Shown: piece after piece, positions 8,589-18,923 of the stretch
Layout of the letters: every line of letters starts with the position of its first letter
Position numbering within the stretch: the stretch's first letter is position 1
From: Flavobacteriales bacterium
GTDB lineage: Bacteria; Bacteroidota; Bacteroidia; Flavobacteriales; TMED113
Assembly: GCA_002718895.1 (NCBI GenBank)
Contig: PBGD01000031.1
Location: forward strand, 43,846 to 107,845
Length of the DNA: 64,000 nucleotides
Reading direction: 5' to 3'
Translations under genes and position numbers: made by a program
Notes under the pieces: generated by a model
Seen by the model: only the letters and a program-made list of their open reading frames with translations
The model's database searches: none
What the model was told of the DNA's origin: nothing

Positions 8589-9362
8589 TTAATAAAAGCC
8601 TTTAATTATACCTTTTTTAGAATTTTTTATAAATGTAACAATAGTTTCTTTATCAATTGAGTTATTTGATTTTTGTGTAATTAGTTCTATTGCTTTTGAA
8701 GTGTTATTTCCTTCTTGAAAAAGAATTCTATAAATATTAGAAATTTCATCAATTCTGTTGTTTTCAAAACCAGCTCTTTCTAATCCGATGCGATTAATAC
8801 CTATGAATCGCAAAGGTTCTTTAGCTACTTTAATGAAAGGAGGCACATTTTTTCTAACCAAGGATCCACCAGAAATCATACTGAATTTGCCAATTTTTGT
8901 AAACTGTTGAATCGCAGCTAATCCCCCTATAATTGCCCCCTCTTGAATCTCTACATGTCCAGCAATTGCAACTCCGTTAGCAACTACAATATTTTTATGT
9001 AAAATACAATCATGAGCTACGTGAGAATACGCCATTAAATAACAATTTTTTCCAATTGTTGTTGGTTCATTACTTTTTGTTGCTTTGTTTATTGTGACAC
9101 ATTCTCTTATTATACAATTATCATCAATTAAAACATTTGTTTTATTGTCTTTAAAGTGTAGATGTTGTGGGTCTCCACCAATAACAGCACCTGGGTATAT
9201 GTGACAATTGGATCCAATATTTACGCCTGGAAAAATAGTCACATTTGAACCAATTTTACAATTGTCACCAATTACAACATCATTATGAATTGAGCTGAAA
9301 TTGTCTATTTTTAGATTATTACCAATTTTAGCTTTTTTATCAATGAAATTTAATGATTTCAT
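8589..9362 (-). CDS. lpxA: Acyl-ACP--UDP-N-acetylglucosamine O-acyltransferase
   Basis: Left-handed beta-helix hexapeptide repeats, GGDPQHLHFKDNKT, AHDCILHKNIVVANGVAIAGHVEI. Confidence 0.94.
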   Translation of the reverse strand: MKSLNFIDKKAKIGNNLKIDNFSSIHNDVVIGDNCKIGSNVTIFPGVNIGSNCHIYPGAVIGGDPQHLHFKDNKTNVLIDDNCIIRECVTINKATKSNEPTTIGKNCYLMAYSHVAHDCILHKNIVVANGVAIAGHVEIQEGAIIGGLAAIQQFTKIGKFSMISGGSLVRKNVPPFIKVAKEPLRFIGINRIGLERAGFENNRIDEISNIYRILFQEGNNTSKAIELITQKSNNSIDKETIVTFIKNSKKGIIKGFY

Positions 9363-10723
9363 ATTTTTTCTTTAACTATTTTTGCCATTAATTCTGCTTC
9401 AGATACAATTTTATCATCAACGTACGCTTCTCCTTTCATATGACATATTCCTCTTCTTATTGGAGAGATTAAATGCAATTTAAAAATTAATGTGCAGTTT
9501 GGTTCAACTTTTTGCTTAAATTTTACTTTATCAATTTTCATAAAATATGTTAAGTAATTTTCAGGATCAGGAACACTATTGAGTGCTAATATGCCACCTG
9601 TTTGAGCCATTGCTTCTAATTGTAAAACTCCGGGCATAATAGGAGAACCTGGAAAATGTCCTTTAAAATAGTATTCAGTTTTTTTTACGTACTTTAATCC
9701 AGTAACATATGAATCTCCTAATTCTAGTATTTCATCAATAAATAAAAAAGGTTCCCTATGAGGAAGTATTTGTTTTATTTTATCTTTTGTCATGATAGGT
9801 TTTGGATATTCTACTTTTTTAATTTCTTTACTCATTTTAATCAGTTTTTTAGTAAACAATGAATTTATATAATGCCCTGGTTTTGATGCAATAATTTTAC
9901 CTTTTAATTCAAAACCTGCTAATGATAAGTCTCCAATTAAATCAATTAACTTATGTTTGGCTTGTTCATTTGAAATTGCATTTTTCCGATCATTAAAAAT
10001 ACCTTTTTTGACTACTTTTGAACCTTTTTCAATTAATTCTCTTATTGAACCTAGAGTGTTGATATTAGTATCTTTTTCCACAAAAACTACACCCGTATCA
10101 ATTGTGCTACCTTTTATTAAACCTAGTTTAACTAGTTCATCTAATTCATGAAGAAAACAAAAAGTACGAGCAGGTGAAATCTTATCTTTAAAGTCATTAA
10201 AATCTTTAAGAACTATTTTTTGAGGTAATAAAACATTAGATTTATAATCAATCTTAACTTCAATTTCTAATCCGTCTGACGGATAAAATTCAATTTTAGC
10301 ATTTTCCTCTTTTAGTTCTACTTTAAATTGTTGATTGCATTTAAATTGCTTTCTATTTTTATATTGTGTTTTTATTCCTGTTTTTTCCAAGAGTGTATAA
10401 AATGTATATGCACTGCCATCTAAAATAGGTATTTCTGGGCCATTAGCTTGAATAATTAAATTAGATATTCCGAGAGCATAAATTGCAGCTAATAAATGTT
10501 CTACAGTTTCAATGCTAACTTGATTTTTTTTAAGTACAGTTCTTCTATTTGTTTCAGAAATGTTTTGAATATTTGCTTCAATTATAGTCTTCTCTTCTAG
10601 GTCTATTCTTTGAAATCGTATTCCTGAGTCAATGGGAGCTGGATGACATATAATTTTCACCATCTCACCTGTATGAAGACCATGTCCTTGAAATGTAACT
10701 GATTTATTTAATGTCTTTTGCAA
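9359..10723 (-). CDS. lpxC/fabZ: Bifunctional UDP-3-O-acyl-N-acetylglucosamine deacetylase / 3-hydroxyacyl-ACP dehydratase (LpxC-FabZ fusion)
   Basis: LpxC N-terminus (TFQGHGLHTGEMVK, VEHLLAAIYALGISN, HKLIDLIGDLSLAG) fused to FabZ (ILPHREPFLFIDEI, GHFPGSPIMPGVLQLEAMAQTGG). Confidence 0.95.
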   Translation of the reverse strand: MQKTLNKSVTFQGHGLHTGEMVKIICHPAPIDSGIRFQRIDLEEKTIIEANIQNISETNRRTVLKKNQVSIETVEHLLAAIYALGISNLIIQANGPEIPILDGSAYTFYTLLEKTGIKTQYKNRKQFKCNQQFKVELKEENAKIEFYPSDGLEIEVKIDYKSNVLLPQKIVLKDFNDFKDKISPARTFCFLHELDELVKLGLIKGSTIDTGVVFVEKDTNINTLGSIRELIEKGSKVVKKGIFNDRKNAISNEQAKHKLIDLIGDLSLAGFELKGKIIASKPGHYINSLFTKKLIKMSKEIKKVEYPKPIMTKDKIKQILPHREPFLFIDEILELGDSYVTGLKYVKKTEYYFKGHFPGSPIMPGVLQLEAMAQTGGILALNSVPDPENYLTYFMKIDKVKFKQKVEPNCTLIFKLHLISPIRRGICHMKGEAYVDDKIVSEAELMAKIVKEKI

Positions 10724-10726
10724 AGT

Positions 10727-11731
10727 TTATTTTTTAGTATTTTTTTTATAAAATTCATTAAATATTTTTGGAAGATTTTTAAAATATATATATGATTTTT
10801 GAAAATCTTTTATGTTGAATGCAAGTGGTCCTTGAATAATACTATTGTTTGAAATGTTTTTAATTACTCCAGACTTGCCAGCAATCTTAACATGATTACC
10901 TATGGTAATATGCTCTGCAATTGCTACTTGGCCACCTATCATACAATTGTGACCTATTTTTGTAGATCCTGCAATTCCAGTTTGTGCTGCAATTAAAGTA
11001 TTATCACCGATTTTTACATTATGACCGATTTGAATAAGATTATCAAGTTTAACATCATTTCCAATTATAGTGTTTTCAAATGTTCCTCTGTCAATAGTTG
11101 TGTTGCTGCCTATTTCCACTCTGTTTTTAATAATCACTTTTCCCAATTGAGGAATTTTTGTTAATTGATTATTATTTATAAATCCAAAACCATCACTTCC
11201 AATTACAACTCCTGGATGAATTGTGCAAAATTGTCCAATTTGTGTGTCATTCAATAATGTCACATTATTTCTAATAGAACTTGATGAACCAATAGTTGCG
11301 TTGTGGCCAATAAAGGAATTTGAACCTATATAACAATTTGAACCTATTGTTACGTTTTTACCTATTATTGCATACTTGTCAATAAAAACATCCTTACCAA
11401 TTTTACAAGTTGGATCAATTTCAGCTTTTTGAGAAATGCCAATTGATACTTTTTTTCTAATAAAAAATAAGTCTAAAATTTCAGCAAACTTCAATATGGG
11501 ATTTTTGACAACAATAAAGTTGTAATTATAATTTTCATAAACTTGTGAAGTAATTATTAACGATGCTTTTGTAGTTTTTAGATATTTTAAATGTCGTTTA
11601 TCTTGAAGAAAAGTTATATCTCCTTTTTTTGCATGCTGTATTATGGAATATGAAGATATAGTAATATCTGGGTCACCGTATAGTTCACCTTTAACTATTT
11701 CACATATTTTTGATGCTTTTAAAATTTTCAT
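10727..11731 (-). CDS. lpxD: UDP-3-O-(3-hydroxymyristoyl)glucosamine N-acyltransferase
   Basis: Hexapeptide repeats; IHPGVVIGSDGFGFI, IDRGTFENTIIG, IQIGHNVKIG, GIAGSTKIG. Confidence 0.94.
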   Translation of the reverse strand: MKILKASKICEIVKGELYGDPDITISSYSIIQHAKKGDITFLQDKRHLKYLKTTKASLIITSQVYENYNYNFIVVKNPILKFAEILDLFFIRKKVSIGISQKAEIDPTCKIGKDVFIDKYAIIGKNVTIGSNCYIGSNSFIGHNATIGSSSSIRNNVTLLNDTQIGQFCTIHPGVVIGSDGFGFINNNQLTKIPQLGKVIIKNRVEIGSNTTIDRGTFENTIIGNDVKLDNLIQIGHNVKIGDNTLIAAQTGIAGSTKIGHNCMIGGQVAIAEHITIGNHVKIAGKSGVIKNISNNSIIQGPLAFNIKDFQKSYIYFKNLPKIFNEFYKKNTKK

Positions 11732-11741
11732 TTATTGATAT

Positions 11742-12980
11742 TTAGTTTAAATATCCATCTGGGTAACAAATATAGTGTTTAATAATTTCTGAATTTCTTG
11801 AAGTCATATTAAAATCACCTTGAACATCAGATAAATTAATTAACTCTTGATTTGTTTTTAGAAATTTGATTTCATTTTCTATTAGACTATATGTTTCTTT
11901 TTTAATACTTATTGCAAATACTAAGTAACTGGTTTTATTGTGAGATACTTTTAATGAAGTTTGTATTTTCTCTCTTATTATTTTAAGTGATGGTTCTATT
12001 TCATGTTTTTTAATTGATTTAATTTTAAGTAGTTTTCTGTTCAGAATACAATTAGATAAGTAGTTTAGTATTTCATCTTTATCATGAGCCCAATTTTTTA
12101 TACATGTTATTAAATCTGAGTCATCTAAACGAGCAAATAAGTTTAATAATTTTCTTGATTTAAAAAAATTGGCATTAATTGCATTCTTTTCATATAAGAA
12201 AATTTTAAATTCAGGTGTAGTAAATATTTTTTCACCAGATTGACATAATTCTTTTGCCCTTAGTAAAATCTTCATCAATGTATGTTCTGCGGACAGAACA
12301 GTTTTATGTAAATATACTTGCCAATACATTAGTTTTCTGGCAATTATAAATTTTTCAATAGAATAAATTCCTTTAAAGTCTACAACCAAATCTTGATCTT
12401 TAACATTAAACATACTTATTATTCTTTGTGAATTAATAATCCCTTCATTCACACCAGAATAAAAACTATCTCGATTTAAATAATCTAATCTGTCCACATC
12501 TAATTGACTTGAAATTAATTGATGAAGAAAAGTTTTGTGATATTTGTTTTGAAAAATTTCAATTGCTAAAGATAATTTATTGTCAAATTCTTCGTTTAAC
12601 TTTTGCATAAACATAATTGAGATTTCTTCGTGGGTTAAATTGTCTACAATTGTATTCTCTAATGCATGTGAAAAGGGCCCGTGTCCGATATCATGTAACA
12701 ATATAGCAATGCATGCAGCTTTGTGTTCTTGAACTGATATTTCATGCCCTTTGGAACGAAGCACCTCAATAGATTTATTCATAAGATGCATAGAGCCTAT
12801 AGCATGATGGAATCTGTTATGATTTGCACCAGGATAAACTAAGGAAGAAAGTCCTAGCTGTGAAATTCTTCGAAGCCTTTGAAAATAAGGGTGATCAAGA
12901 ATTGATAAAATAATATTAAATGGAATGTGAATAAAGCCATATATAGGGTCATTAATAATTTTATTCTTGAGATATGGCAT
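11742..12980 (-). CDS. HD-domain phosphohydrolase (dGTPase-like)
   Basis: RRISQLGLSSLVYPGANHNRFHHAIGSMHL, AILLHDIGHGPFSHALE, SSQLDVDRLDYLNRDSFYSGV. Confidence 0.88.
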   Translation of the reverse strand: MPYLKNKIINDPIYGFIHIPFNIILSILDHPYFQRLRRISQLGLSSLVYPGANHNRFHHAIGSMHLMNKSIEVLRSKGHEISVQEHKAACIAILLHDIGHGPFSHALENTIVDNLTHEEISIMFMQKLNEEFDNKLSLAIEIFQNKYHKTFLHQLISSQLDVDRLDYLNRDSFYSGVNEGIINSQRIISMFNVKDQDLVVDFKGIYSIEKFIIARKLMYWQVYLHKTVLSAEHTLMKILLRAKELCQSGEKIFTTPEFKIFLYEKNAINANFFKSRKLLNLFARLDDSDLITCIKNWAHDKDEILNYLSNCILNRKLLKIKSIKKHEIEPSLKIIREKIQTSLKVSHNKTSYLVFAISIKKETYSLIENEIKFLKTNQELINLSDVQGDFNMTSRNSEIIKHYICYPDGYLN

Positions 12981-13029
12981 TTATTTCTAATTTATAACAT
13001 AAATTTAAAAAAGAAAATAAATTTAAATA

Positions 13030-14571
13030 ATGAAGTCTGCTAAAATTTTATGGATTGATGATGAGGTTGATTCTTTAAAATCACATATCTTATTTTTGAC
13101 CAACAAAGGTTTCTCAGTTCAAACTGTTTCTAATGGATACGATGCTATAAAAATTATTAATGAAATACAATTTGATATTATTTTTCTTGATGAAAATATG
13201 CCTGGTTTAACTGGATTAGAAACTCTAGAAAAGATTAAAGAAGTCACTAATTCTCCTGTAATTATGATCACGAAAAATGAGCAAGAGCATATAATGGAAG
13301 ATGCAATTGGTGCCAAGATTTCTGATTATTTAATTAAACCTGTCAATCCAAATCAGGTGCTATTATCAATTAAAAAAAACTTAGAGTTTTCTCAATTAAT
13401 AAATCATAAAACAAATTTAATATATCAGCGTGAATTTATGTCTATTAGTTCAATGATTAACTCTGTTGAATCCCCTAATGAATGGATAGAGTTATACAAA
13501 AAAATTGTTTATTGGGAATTAGAATTAGAATCTTTAGATGAGAATCAAATGCTTGATGTCTTATTAAATCAAAAAAAAGATGCAAATAATAATTTTTTTA
13601 AAAATGTGAAAAAAAATTATCATAAATGGATTGAACAAGATAATATCATCATGTCAAATAATTTGTTTGAAAAAAGTATTTTTCCTGTGCTTTCATCTAA
13701 TAAACCTACTTTTTTCTTATTAATAGATAATTTAAGATATGATCAATGGAAGATTATTCAACCTCATTTAGATCCTTTTTTTAATATTGATGATAAATTA
13801 TGTTTTAGTATTTTGCCTACTGCTACACAGTATTGTCGGAACTCTATTTTTGCTGGTATGATGCCAGATGAAATAAAACACTCTTTTCCCTCATTATGGC
13901 TTGATGATCATCAAGAAGGAGGTAAAAATATGCATGAAAAAGACTTTTTATCCTCTCTTCTGTTAAAACTTGAATATCAGTCTGATTTTTCTTTTAATAA
14001 AATTTTCAATAATGATCATGGTGTGAAGCTATTGGATAGGATTAATGAACTGTTAAATAAATCATTGAATGTGATAATTTATAATTTTGTTGATATATTA
14101 TCTCATGCTAAAACAGATCTTAAAATGATTAAGGAATTAGCAATTAATGATAAAGCATATCGCGATCTGACACTAACTTGGTTTAAAAATTCGCCACTAT
14201 TTGATTTGTTAAAAAAACTATCTTCTCATGATTGTAATATAATTATAACATCTGATCATGGTACTATAAATGTTTCTGAACCAAGTAGAGTTGTAGGCGA
14301 AAAAACTATTTCATCCAACTTAAGATACAAAACTGGTAAAAAAATGAAATTTGAAAACAAAGATGTTTTATGGGTTCAAAATCCACAAAATTTTAGACTG
14401 CCTAGTAGTAGTGTTAGTGCAGCTTATATTTTTGCTTCTCCCAACAAGTATTTTGTTTATCCTAATAATTATAATCATTATGCACATCACTATATAAATA
14501 CTTATCAACATGGAGGAATTTCAATGGAAGAAATGATGCTTCCTTTAGTTTCATTAAAATCAAAATTATGA
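13030..14571 (+). CDS. porX: PorX-type response regulator with PglZ/alkaline-phosphatase-like domain (T9SS regulator)
   Basis: Receiver ILWIDDEVDSL...IIFLDENMPGL...YLIKPVNP; PglZ region PTFFLLIDNLRYDQW...IITSDHGTINV. Confidence 0.92.
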   Translation: MKSAKILWIDDEVDSLKSHILFLTNKGFSVQTVSNGYDAIKIINEIQFDIIFLDENMPGLTGLETLEKIKEVTNSPVIMITKNEQEHIMEDAIGAKISDYLIKPVNPNQVLLSIKKNLEFSQLINHKTNLIYQREFMSISSMINSVESPNEWIELYKKIVYWELELESLDENQMLDVLLNQKKDANNNFFKNVKKNYHKWIEQDNIIMSNNLFEKSIFPVLSSNKPTFFLLIDNLRYDQWKIIQPHLDPFFNIDDKLCFSILPTATQYCRNSIFAGMMPDEIKHSFPSLWLDDHQEGGKNMHEKDFLSSLLLKLEYQSDFSFNKIFNNDHGVKLLDRINELLNKSLNVIIYNFVDILSHAKTDLKMIKELAINDKAYRDLTLTWFKNSPLFDLLKKLSSHDCNIIITSDHGTINVSEPSRVVGEKTISSNLRYKTGKKMKFENKDVLWVQNPQNFRLPSSSVSAAYIFASPNKYFVYPNNYNHYAHHYINTYQHGGISMEEMMLPLVSLKSKL

Positions 14572-14984
14572 TACACAAATATGACATCAGTTCTTTTCAA
14601 ATGATTTCAGTTGTCTCAAAAGAATTGTTAAAATTATTAGATAATCGTATTTTTGTATTACATGGCGATGTGGGAGTTGGTAAAACTACGTTAGTTAAAT
14701 ACTTTTGTATGCATTTAGAAGTCAGAGATTCTGTTTCCAGCCCTACCTTTCCTGTTATTAATGAATATATTAATATAATGAACGAAAAAATCTTTCACTT
14801 TGATTTTTATAGACTAAAAAAAACAGAGGAGTGTAAGCAACTTGGTTTAGATTATTATTTTCAATCTGGTGCGTATTGCTTTATTGAATGGCCGCAAATA
14901 GTACAATCTATTTTGCCAGATAATCATCATACATTAAAATTACATCAAGATGGTGATAAAAGGGTGCTTTCAGTTCTAAAATAA
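14568..14984 (+). CDS. tsaE: tRNA threonylcarbamoyladenosine biosynthesis ATPase
   Basis: Walker A LHGDVGVGKTTLVKYF, SSPTFPVINEY, HFDFYRLK, FIEWP. Confidence 0.93.
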   Translation: MIHKYDISSFQMISVVSKELLKLLDNRIFVLHGDVGVGKTTLVKYFCMHLEVRDSVSSPTFPVINEYINIMNEKIFHFDFYRLKKTEECKQLGLDYYFQSGAYCFIEWPQIVQSILPDNHHTLKLHQDGDKRVLSVLK

Positions 14985-14988
14985 ATTA

Positions 14989-16194
14989 ATGATTATGAAA
15001 GAAAAGTTTCTATCTTTTGAAGAGGCAGGTTTTACTCTTCCCCAAGAAGAGGTTTTAGAACTTGATTCAGCAAATGAAAAATTATCAATTGGTATTCCCA
15101 AAGAGACCTTACTACAAGAAAAAAGAATTGGATTAGTGCCTGACGCCGTCAATTTACTTACTAACCATGGTCATAGTGTAATTGTTGAAAGTGGTGTTGG
15201 CGAGTTAATTAATTTTTCAGATAATGAATACAGTGAATGTGGAGCAAAAATTGTTCAAACTGCTACTGAAGTTTATAATGCAGATATTATTTTAAAAGTA
15301 TCTCCCCCTAATATTGAAGAAATTAAGATGATGAAAAAAAATCAGACTTTAATTTCGGCTCTGCAACTTAAAATTCAAACACCAGAATTTTTTAAAGAAT
15401 TAATTTCTAAAAATGTTACTGCCATTGCATATGATTACATTAAAGATGAAGATGGAATTTTTCCAGTAGTACGTTCTATGAGTGAAATCGCAGGTAATGC
15501 TTCCATTTTAATTGCAGGTGAATTTTTGAGCAACCTTAACCAAGGTAAAGGTCTCTTGCTAGGTGGTGTTGCAGGTGTTAGTACTACAGATATTGTTATT
15601 TTAGGAGCTGGAACTGTAGGTGAGTTTGCTGCAAGATCTGCAATAGGCCTAGGTGCTTCTGTTAAGATATTCGATAACTCATTACACAAATTAAGACGTT
15701 TACAGGATAAGTTGCAAACAAGAGTCGACACAAATATCATAAATCCCAAGGCCTTACAAAAAGCTATAAGACGCACTGATGTTGTTATTGGTGCAGTAAG
15801 ATCTAAAGATGGTAGAACACCCTGTGTAATTTCCGAAGAAATGGTAAAAATGATGAAGCCTGGTTCTGTAGTGGTTGATGTGAGTATTGACAGGGGAGGT
15901 TGTATTGAGACATCAGAAATAACATCTCATTCTTCTCCGGTTTTTATAAAACATGGTGTAATTCACTATTGTGTTCCTAATATTCCATCTAGAGTGGCTC
16001 GAACAGCATCTTTTTCACTAAGTAATATTTTTGCTTCTTTGCTCTTAGAAATGGGTAAATATGGAGGTCCTAATAAAATAATTTTTAATAATCCCAATAT
16101 TGGACAAGGAGCATATATTATCAAGGGTAAATTAGTCAATAAAGCTATCGCTGATTGGTTTAATCTCCCTTATAATTCTATTGATTTATTATAA
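14989..16194 (+). CDS. ald: Alanine dehydrogenase
   Basis: GIPKETLLQEKRIGLVPDAVNLL, VVILGAGTVGEFAARSAIGLGASVKIFD variant, GSVVVDVSIDRGGCIETS. Confidence 0.9.
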   Translation: MIMKEKFLSFEEAGFTLPQEEVLELDSANEKLSIGIPKETLLQEKRIGLVPDAVNLLTNHGHSVIVESGVGELINFSDNEYSECGAKIVQTATEVYNADIILKVSPPNIEEIKMMKKNQTLISALQLKIQTPEFFKELISKNVTAIAYDYIKDEDGIFPVVRSMSEIAGNASILIAGEFLSNLNQGKGLLLGGVAGVSTTDIVILGAGTVGEFAARSAIGLGASVKIFDNSLHKLRRLQDKLQTRVDTNIINPKALQKAIRRTDVVIGAVRSKDGRTPCVISEEMVKMMKPGSVVVDVSIDRGGCIETSEITSHSSPVFIKHGVIHYCVPNIPSRVARTASFSLSNIFASLLLEMGKYGGPNKIIFNNPNIGQGAYIIKGKLVNKAIADWFNLPYNSIDLL

Positions 16195-16199
16195 TTTCA

Positions 16200-16589
16200 A
16201 TGGGAACTTTTCATCGTTTTTCTTTATTTTTTTTAGGTATTTTTTTAGGTGTAATAATATTATTTTTTTCTCTTTCTCTAAGAGATGGGCCAATTTCATT
16301 TAATTACTTTCCCAATAGTAGAGTAATAAGTTATATGGCTAAAAATAATATTAATTTCTATGAGAAATCACATTGTAAAATGAAGTGTTGTAATCTAGAT
16401 AGTATAGAATTGAATTATTTTATAAGTAATTCTAAAGTGAATTTTAAAAAAAGTATAATTAGAAATAAAAATTTAAAATTGTATCATTTATCATATAATG
16501 ATTTCAATTTTTTAATTGAAAAAAGAAATGATTCCTTATTTTTTAAGGATATAGTTTGCAACAAAAGAGAATGTTTAGATTGTAACTAG
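16200..16589 (+). CDS. DUF4258-like small membrane-anchored protein, Cys-rich
   Basis: N-terminal TM segment; SKVNFKKSIIRNKNLKLYHLSYNDFNFLIEKRNDS; Cys clusters CKMKCC and CNKRECLDC. Confidence 0.6.
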   Translation: MGTFHRFSLFFLGIFLGVIILFFSLSLRDGPISFNYFPNSRVISYMAKNNINFYEKSHCKMKCCNLDSIELNYFISNSKVNFKKSIIRNKNLKLYHLSYNDFNFLIEKRNDSLFFKDIVCNKRECLDCN

Positions 16590-17740
16590 CCACTTTTCAA
16601 AACATTTTTTATTCTTTTAATTTCTTCTCTTGTTTGTGCCGTAATTGCCGAGTTTTCTTCTGCACGTCTTATTAGATAGGGAATAACTTTTTTAACTGGA
16701 CCATAAGGAACATACTTTGCTACATTATAATTTAATTTTGATAAGTGATAACTAATATTATCACTCATACCTAATAATTGTGAGAAGTAAATTCTTGGAT
16801 CATCACATTTGATTTTTTTTGTTTGCATTAATTTAAGAGCATATTCTGTACTCAGTTCATTATGAGTCCCTATACACAGACTAATATTTTCAATATTATT
16901 AATACAATATTTAATAGCAATATTAAAGTCGTTGTCACAATCTTTTTTTGATAGATGTATGGGAGATTTGTATTTTTTCTTCCTTGCTCTCGCTTCTTCT
17001 TTTTCCATATATGCACCCCTTACTAATTTTAATCCTAATTTATATTGATGTCTTTTAGCATCATTATGAAGATTATATATGTATTCTAATTTATCGCGTC
17101 TGTAAAGTTGAATCGTGTTATATATTAAAACAAAATTTTTGTTATATTTTTTCATTAGATCCTCTGTTAATTTGTCTATTGCATTTTGAATCCAACTTTC
17201 CTCTGCATCTATTAGAATAGGAGTCTTGCAATTTTGAGCAGTTTTACAAATTTTATCCAATTTAAATTTTGTAGATGTTAGTAATTTTTCTTCTTCCTTT
17301 GATAATAATGTGCTATTATTTATTTTTTTTAGTAAATGAAATGGAGCTATTCCTGTAATTTTAAATACACAAAAAGGTAGAAGTGGATTGTGTTTAGCTT
17401 CATTGATATTACTAATTATTTCTAAAAAAGTTTTCTCAATAGATGATGAGTCGTTGTTACCCTCAACAGAATAATCTAGGATTGTTTTAATGTTATGTTT
17501 TCCTAATTGATTTATCTTTATTTTTGATTCATCAATGTTTTCTCCTCCACAAAATTGTTTGAAAATTGTTTTTTTTATTATTCCTAAAATTGGTAATTTT
17601 AAAATCAGAGCAACATTTAATAAGAACTTGCCTAATTGCACTATTGACCTATTAGATATGATGTAGAAAAGAATTAGTGTTTGATATAATTCTGTCTTTT
17701 TTTTATATGAATAGTCTATATATTTATCTTCAAATATCAT
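16586..17740 (-). CDS. Proline dehydrogenase
   Basis: ILIDAEESWIQNAID, IYNTIQLYRRD, KLGLKLVRGAYMEKE, CIGTHNELS, YGPVKKVIPYLIRRAEENSA. Confidence 0.9.
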   Translation of the reverse strand: MIFEDKYIDYSYKKKTELYQTLILFYIISNRSIVQLGKFLLNVALILKLPILGIIKKTIFKQFCGGENIDESKIKINQLGKHNIKTILDYSVEGNNDSSSIEKTFLEIISNINEAKHNPLLPFCVFKITGIAPFHLLKKINNSTLLSKEEEKLLTSTKFKLDKICKTAQNCKTPILIDAEESWIQNAIDKLTEDLMKKYNKNFVLIYNTIQLYRRDKLEYIYNLHNDAKRHQYKLGLKLVRGAYMEKEEARARKKKYKSPIHLSKKDCDNDFNIAIKYCINNIENISLCIGTHNELSTEYALKLMQTKKIKCDDPRIYFSQLLGMSDNISYHLSKLNYNVAKYVPYGPVKKVIPYLIRRAEENSAITAQTREEIKRIKNVLKSG

Positions 17741-17828
17741 TTTTTTTATTATAATAATCTACTTTATAATGTTATACTAGATTTAATTATTTGTAATTTT
17801 TATTTAAATATACATTTTCAAATCAAAA

Positions 17829-18923
17829 ATGAATAAAAAATTATCTTTATATGATGTCCAGATTGTAATTAACAATAATTCTTTTTCTCATCTAGCTGAT
17901 TATATTGATGCAGCATGCCCATCTTCTATATTTGTTATAGTAGATTCAAATACTAAAACAAAATGTTTACCAATCCTTTTAGAATCTGTTTCTGAGTTAA
18001 AAAATAGTTGTGTTATTGAAATTTGTCCAGGTGAAACATCAAAATCTTTGCAAGAGGTTAAAAATATATGCGAAATATTATTAGTAAATGGATTAGATAG
18101 GTCCAGCTTAATCATTAATCTTGGTGGAGGAGTTGTATGTGATTTAGGAGGTTTTGTAGCTTCTATTATAAAACGAGGTGTTAATTTCATTAATATCCCT
18201 ACAACACTTATGTCTCAAATTGATGCATCAATTGGAGGAAAGGTGGGTGTTAATTTTTTGAACCAAAAGAATCAATTGGGACTCTTTTCAAATCCACAAT
18301 TAATTTTCATTTCTTCTGTTTTTCTAAAGACTTTATCAAATAAAGAAATTTCAACGTCTTACTCTGAAATAGTCAAATATGCATTAATTTTTGACAAAAT
18401 TTTCTGGCATAAATTGCAAAAATTATTATTGAATAATAAGATTAATTTAAGCCCCATCATTAAAAAGTGTATAAATATTAAAAAGACGATTGTTGCACAG
18501 GATTTTCATGATGTGAATGAACGTAGAAAGTTAAATTTTGGACACTCTATAGCTCATGCAATTGAATCATGTTTTATAGATAATAAATTAATCATATCCC
18601 ATGGTTTAGCTGTTTTTGTTGGACTTATATGTGAGTCATATATATCATATGAAAAAAATAATTTATCTAAAGTGTCACTAATGGAAATAGTTAATTTTAT
18701 TTTTAAATTAATGTCACCTATTTTTTTAGAAAAAAAATATGATGAAAAAATTTTATATTATATTAAATCTGATAAAAAAAATAAAAATGGAATTTCACGT
18801 TTCACTTTGTTAAATTCTATTGGAGAGTCTGTTGTTAACTGTCATGTTTCAGATGTAGAAGTACTTAACTCTTTTAAGTTTTATAGAAAAAATGCAAAAC
18901 TTTATTTTACAAAAAACCAGTGA
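17829..18923 (+). CDS. aroB: 3-dehydroquinate synthase
   Basis: NLGGGVVCDLGGFVASIIKRGVNFINIPTTLMSQIDASIGGKVGVN; LNFGHSIAHAIE. Confidence 0.95.
   Translation: MNKKLSLYDVQIVINNNSFSHLADYIDAACPSSIFVIVDSNTKTKCLPILLESVSELKNSCVIEICPGETSKSLQEVKNICEILLVNGLDRSSLIINLGGGVVCDLGGFVASIIKRGVNFINIPTTLMSQIDASIGGKVGVNFLNQKNQLGLFSNPQLIFISSVFLKTLSNKEISTSYSEIVKYALIFDKIFWHKLQKLLLNNKINLSPIIKKCINIKKTIVAQDFHDVNERRKLNFGHSIAHAIESCFIDNKLIISHGLAVFVGLICESYISYEKNNLSKVSLMEIVNFIFKLMSPIFLEKKYDEKILYYIKSDKKNKNGISRFTLLNSIGESVVNCHVSDVEVLNSFKFYRKNAKLYFTKNQ

Noticed and set aside
13030-14571. PglZ domain as sign of a BREX defence island
   Set aside because: N-terminal receiver domain and tsaE/ald neighbours identify PorX; no brx genes nearby.
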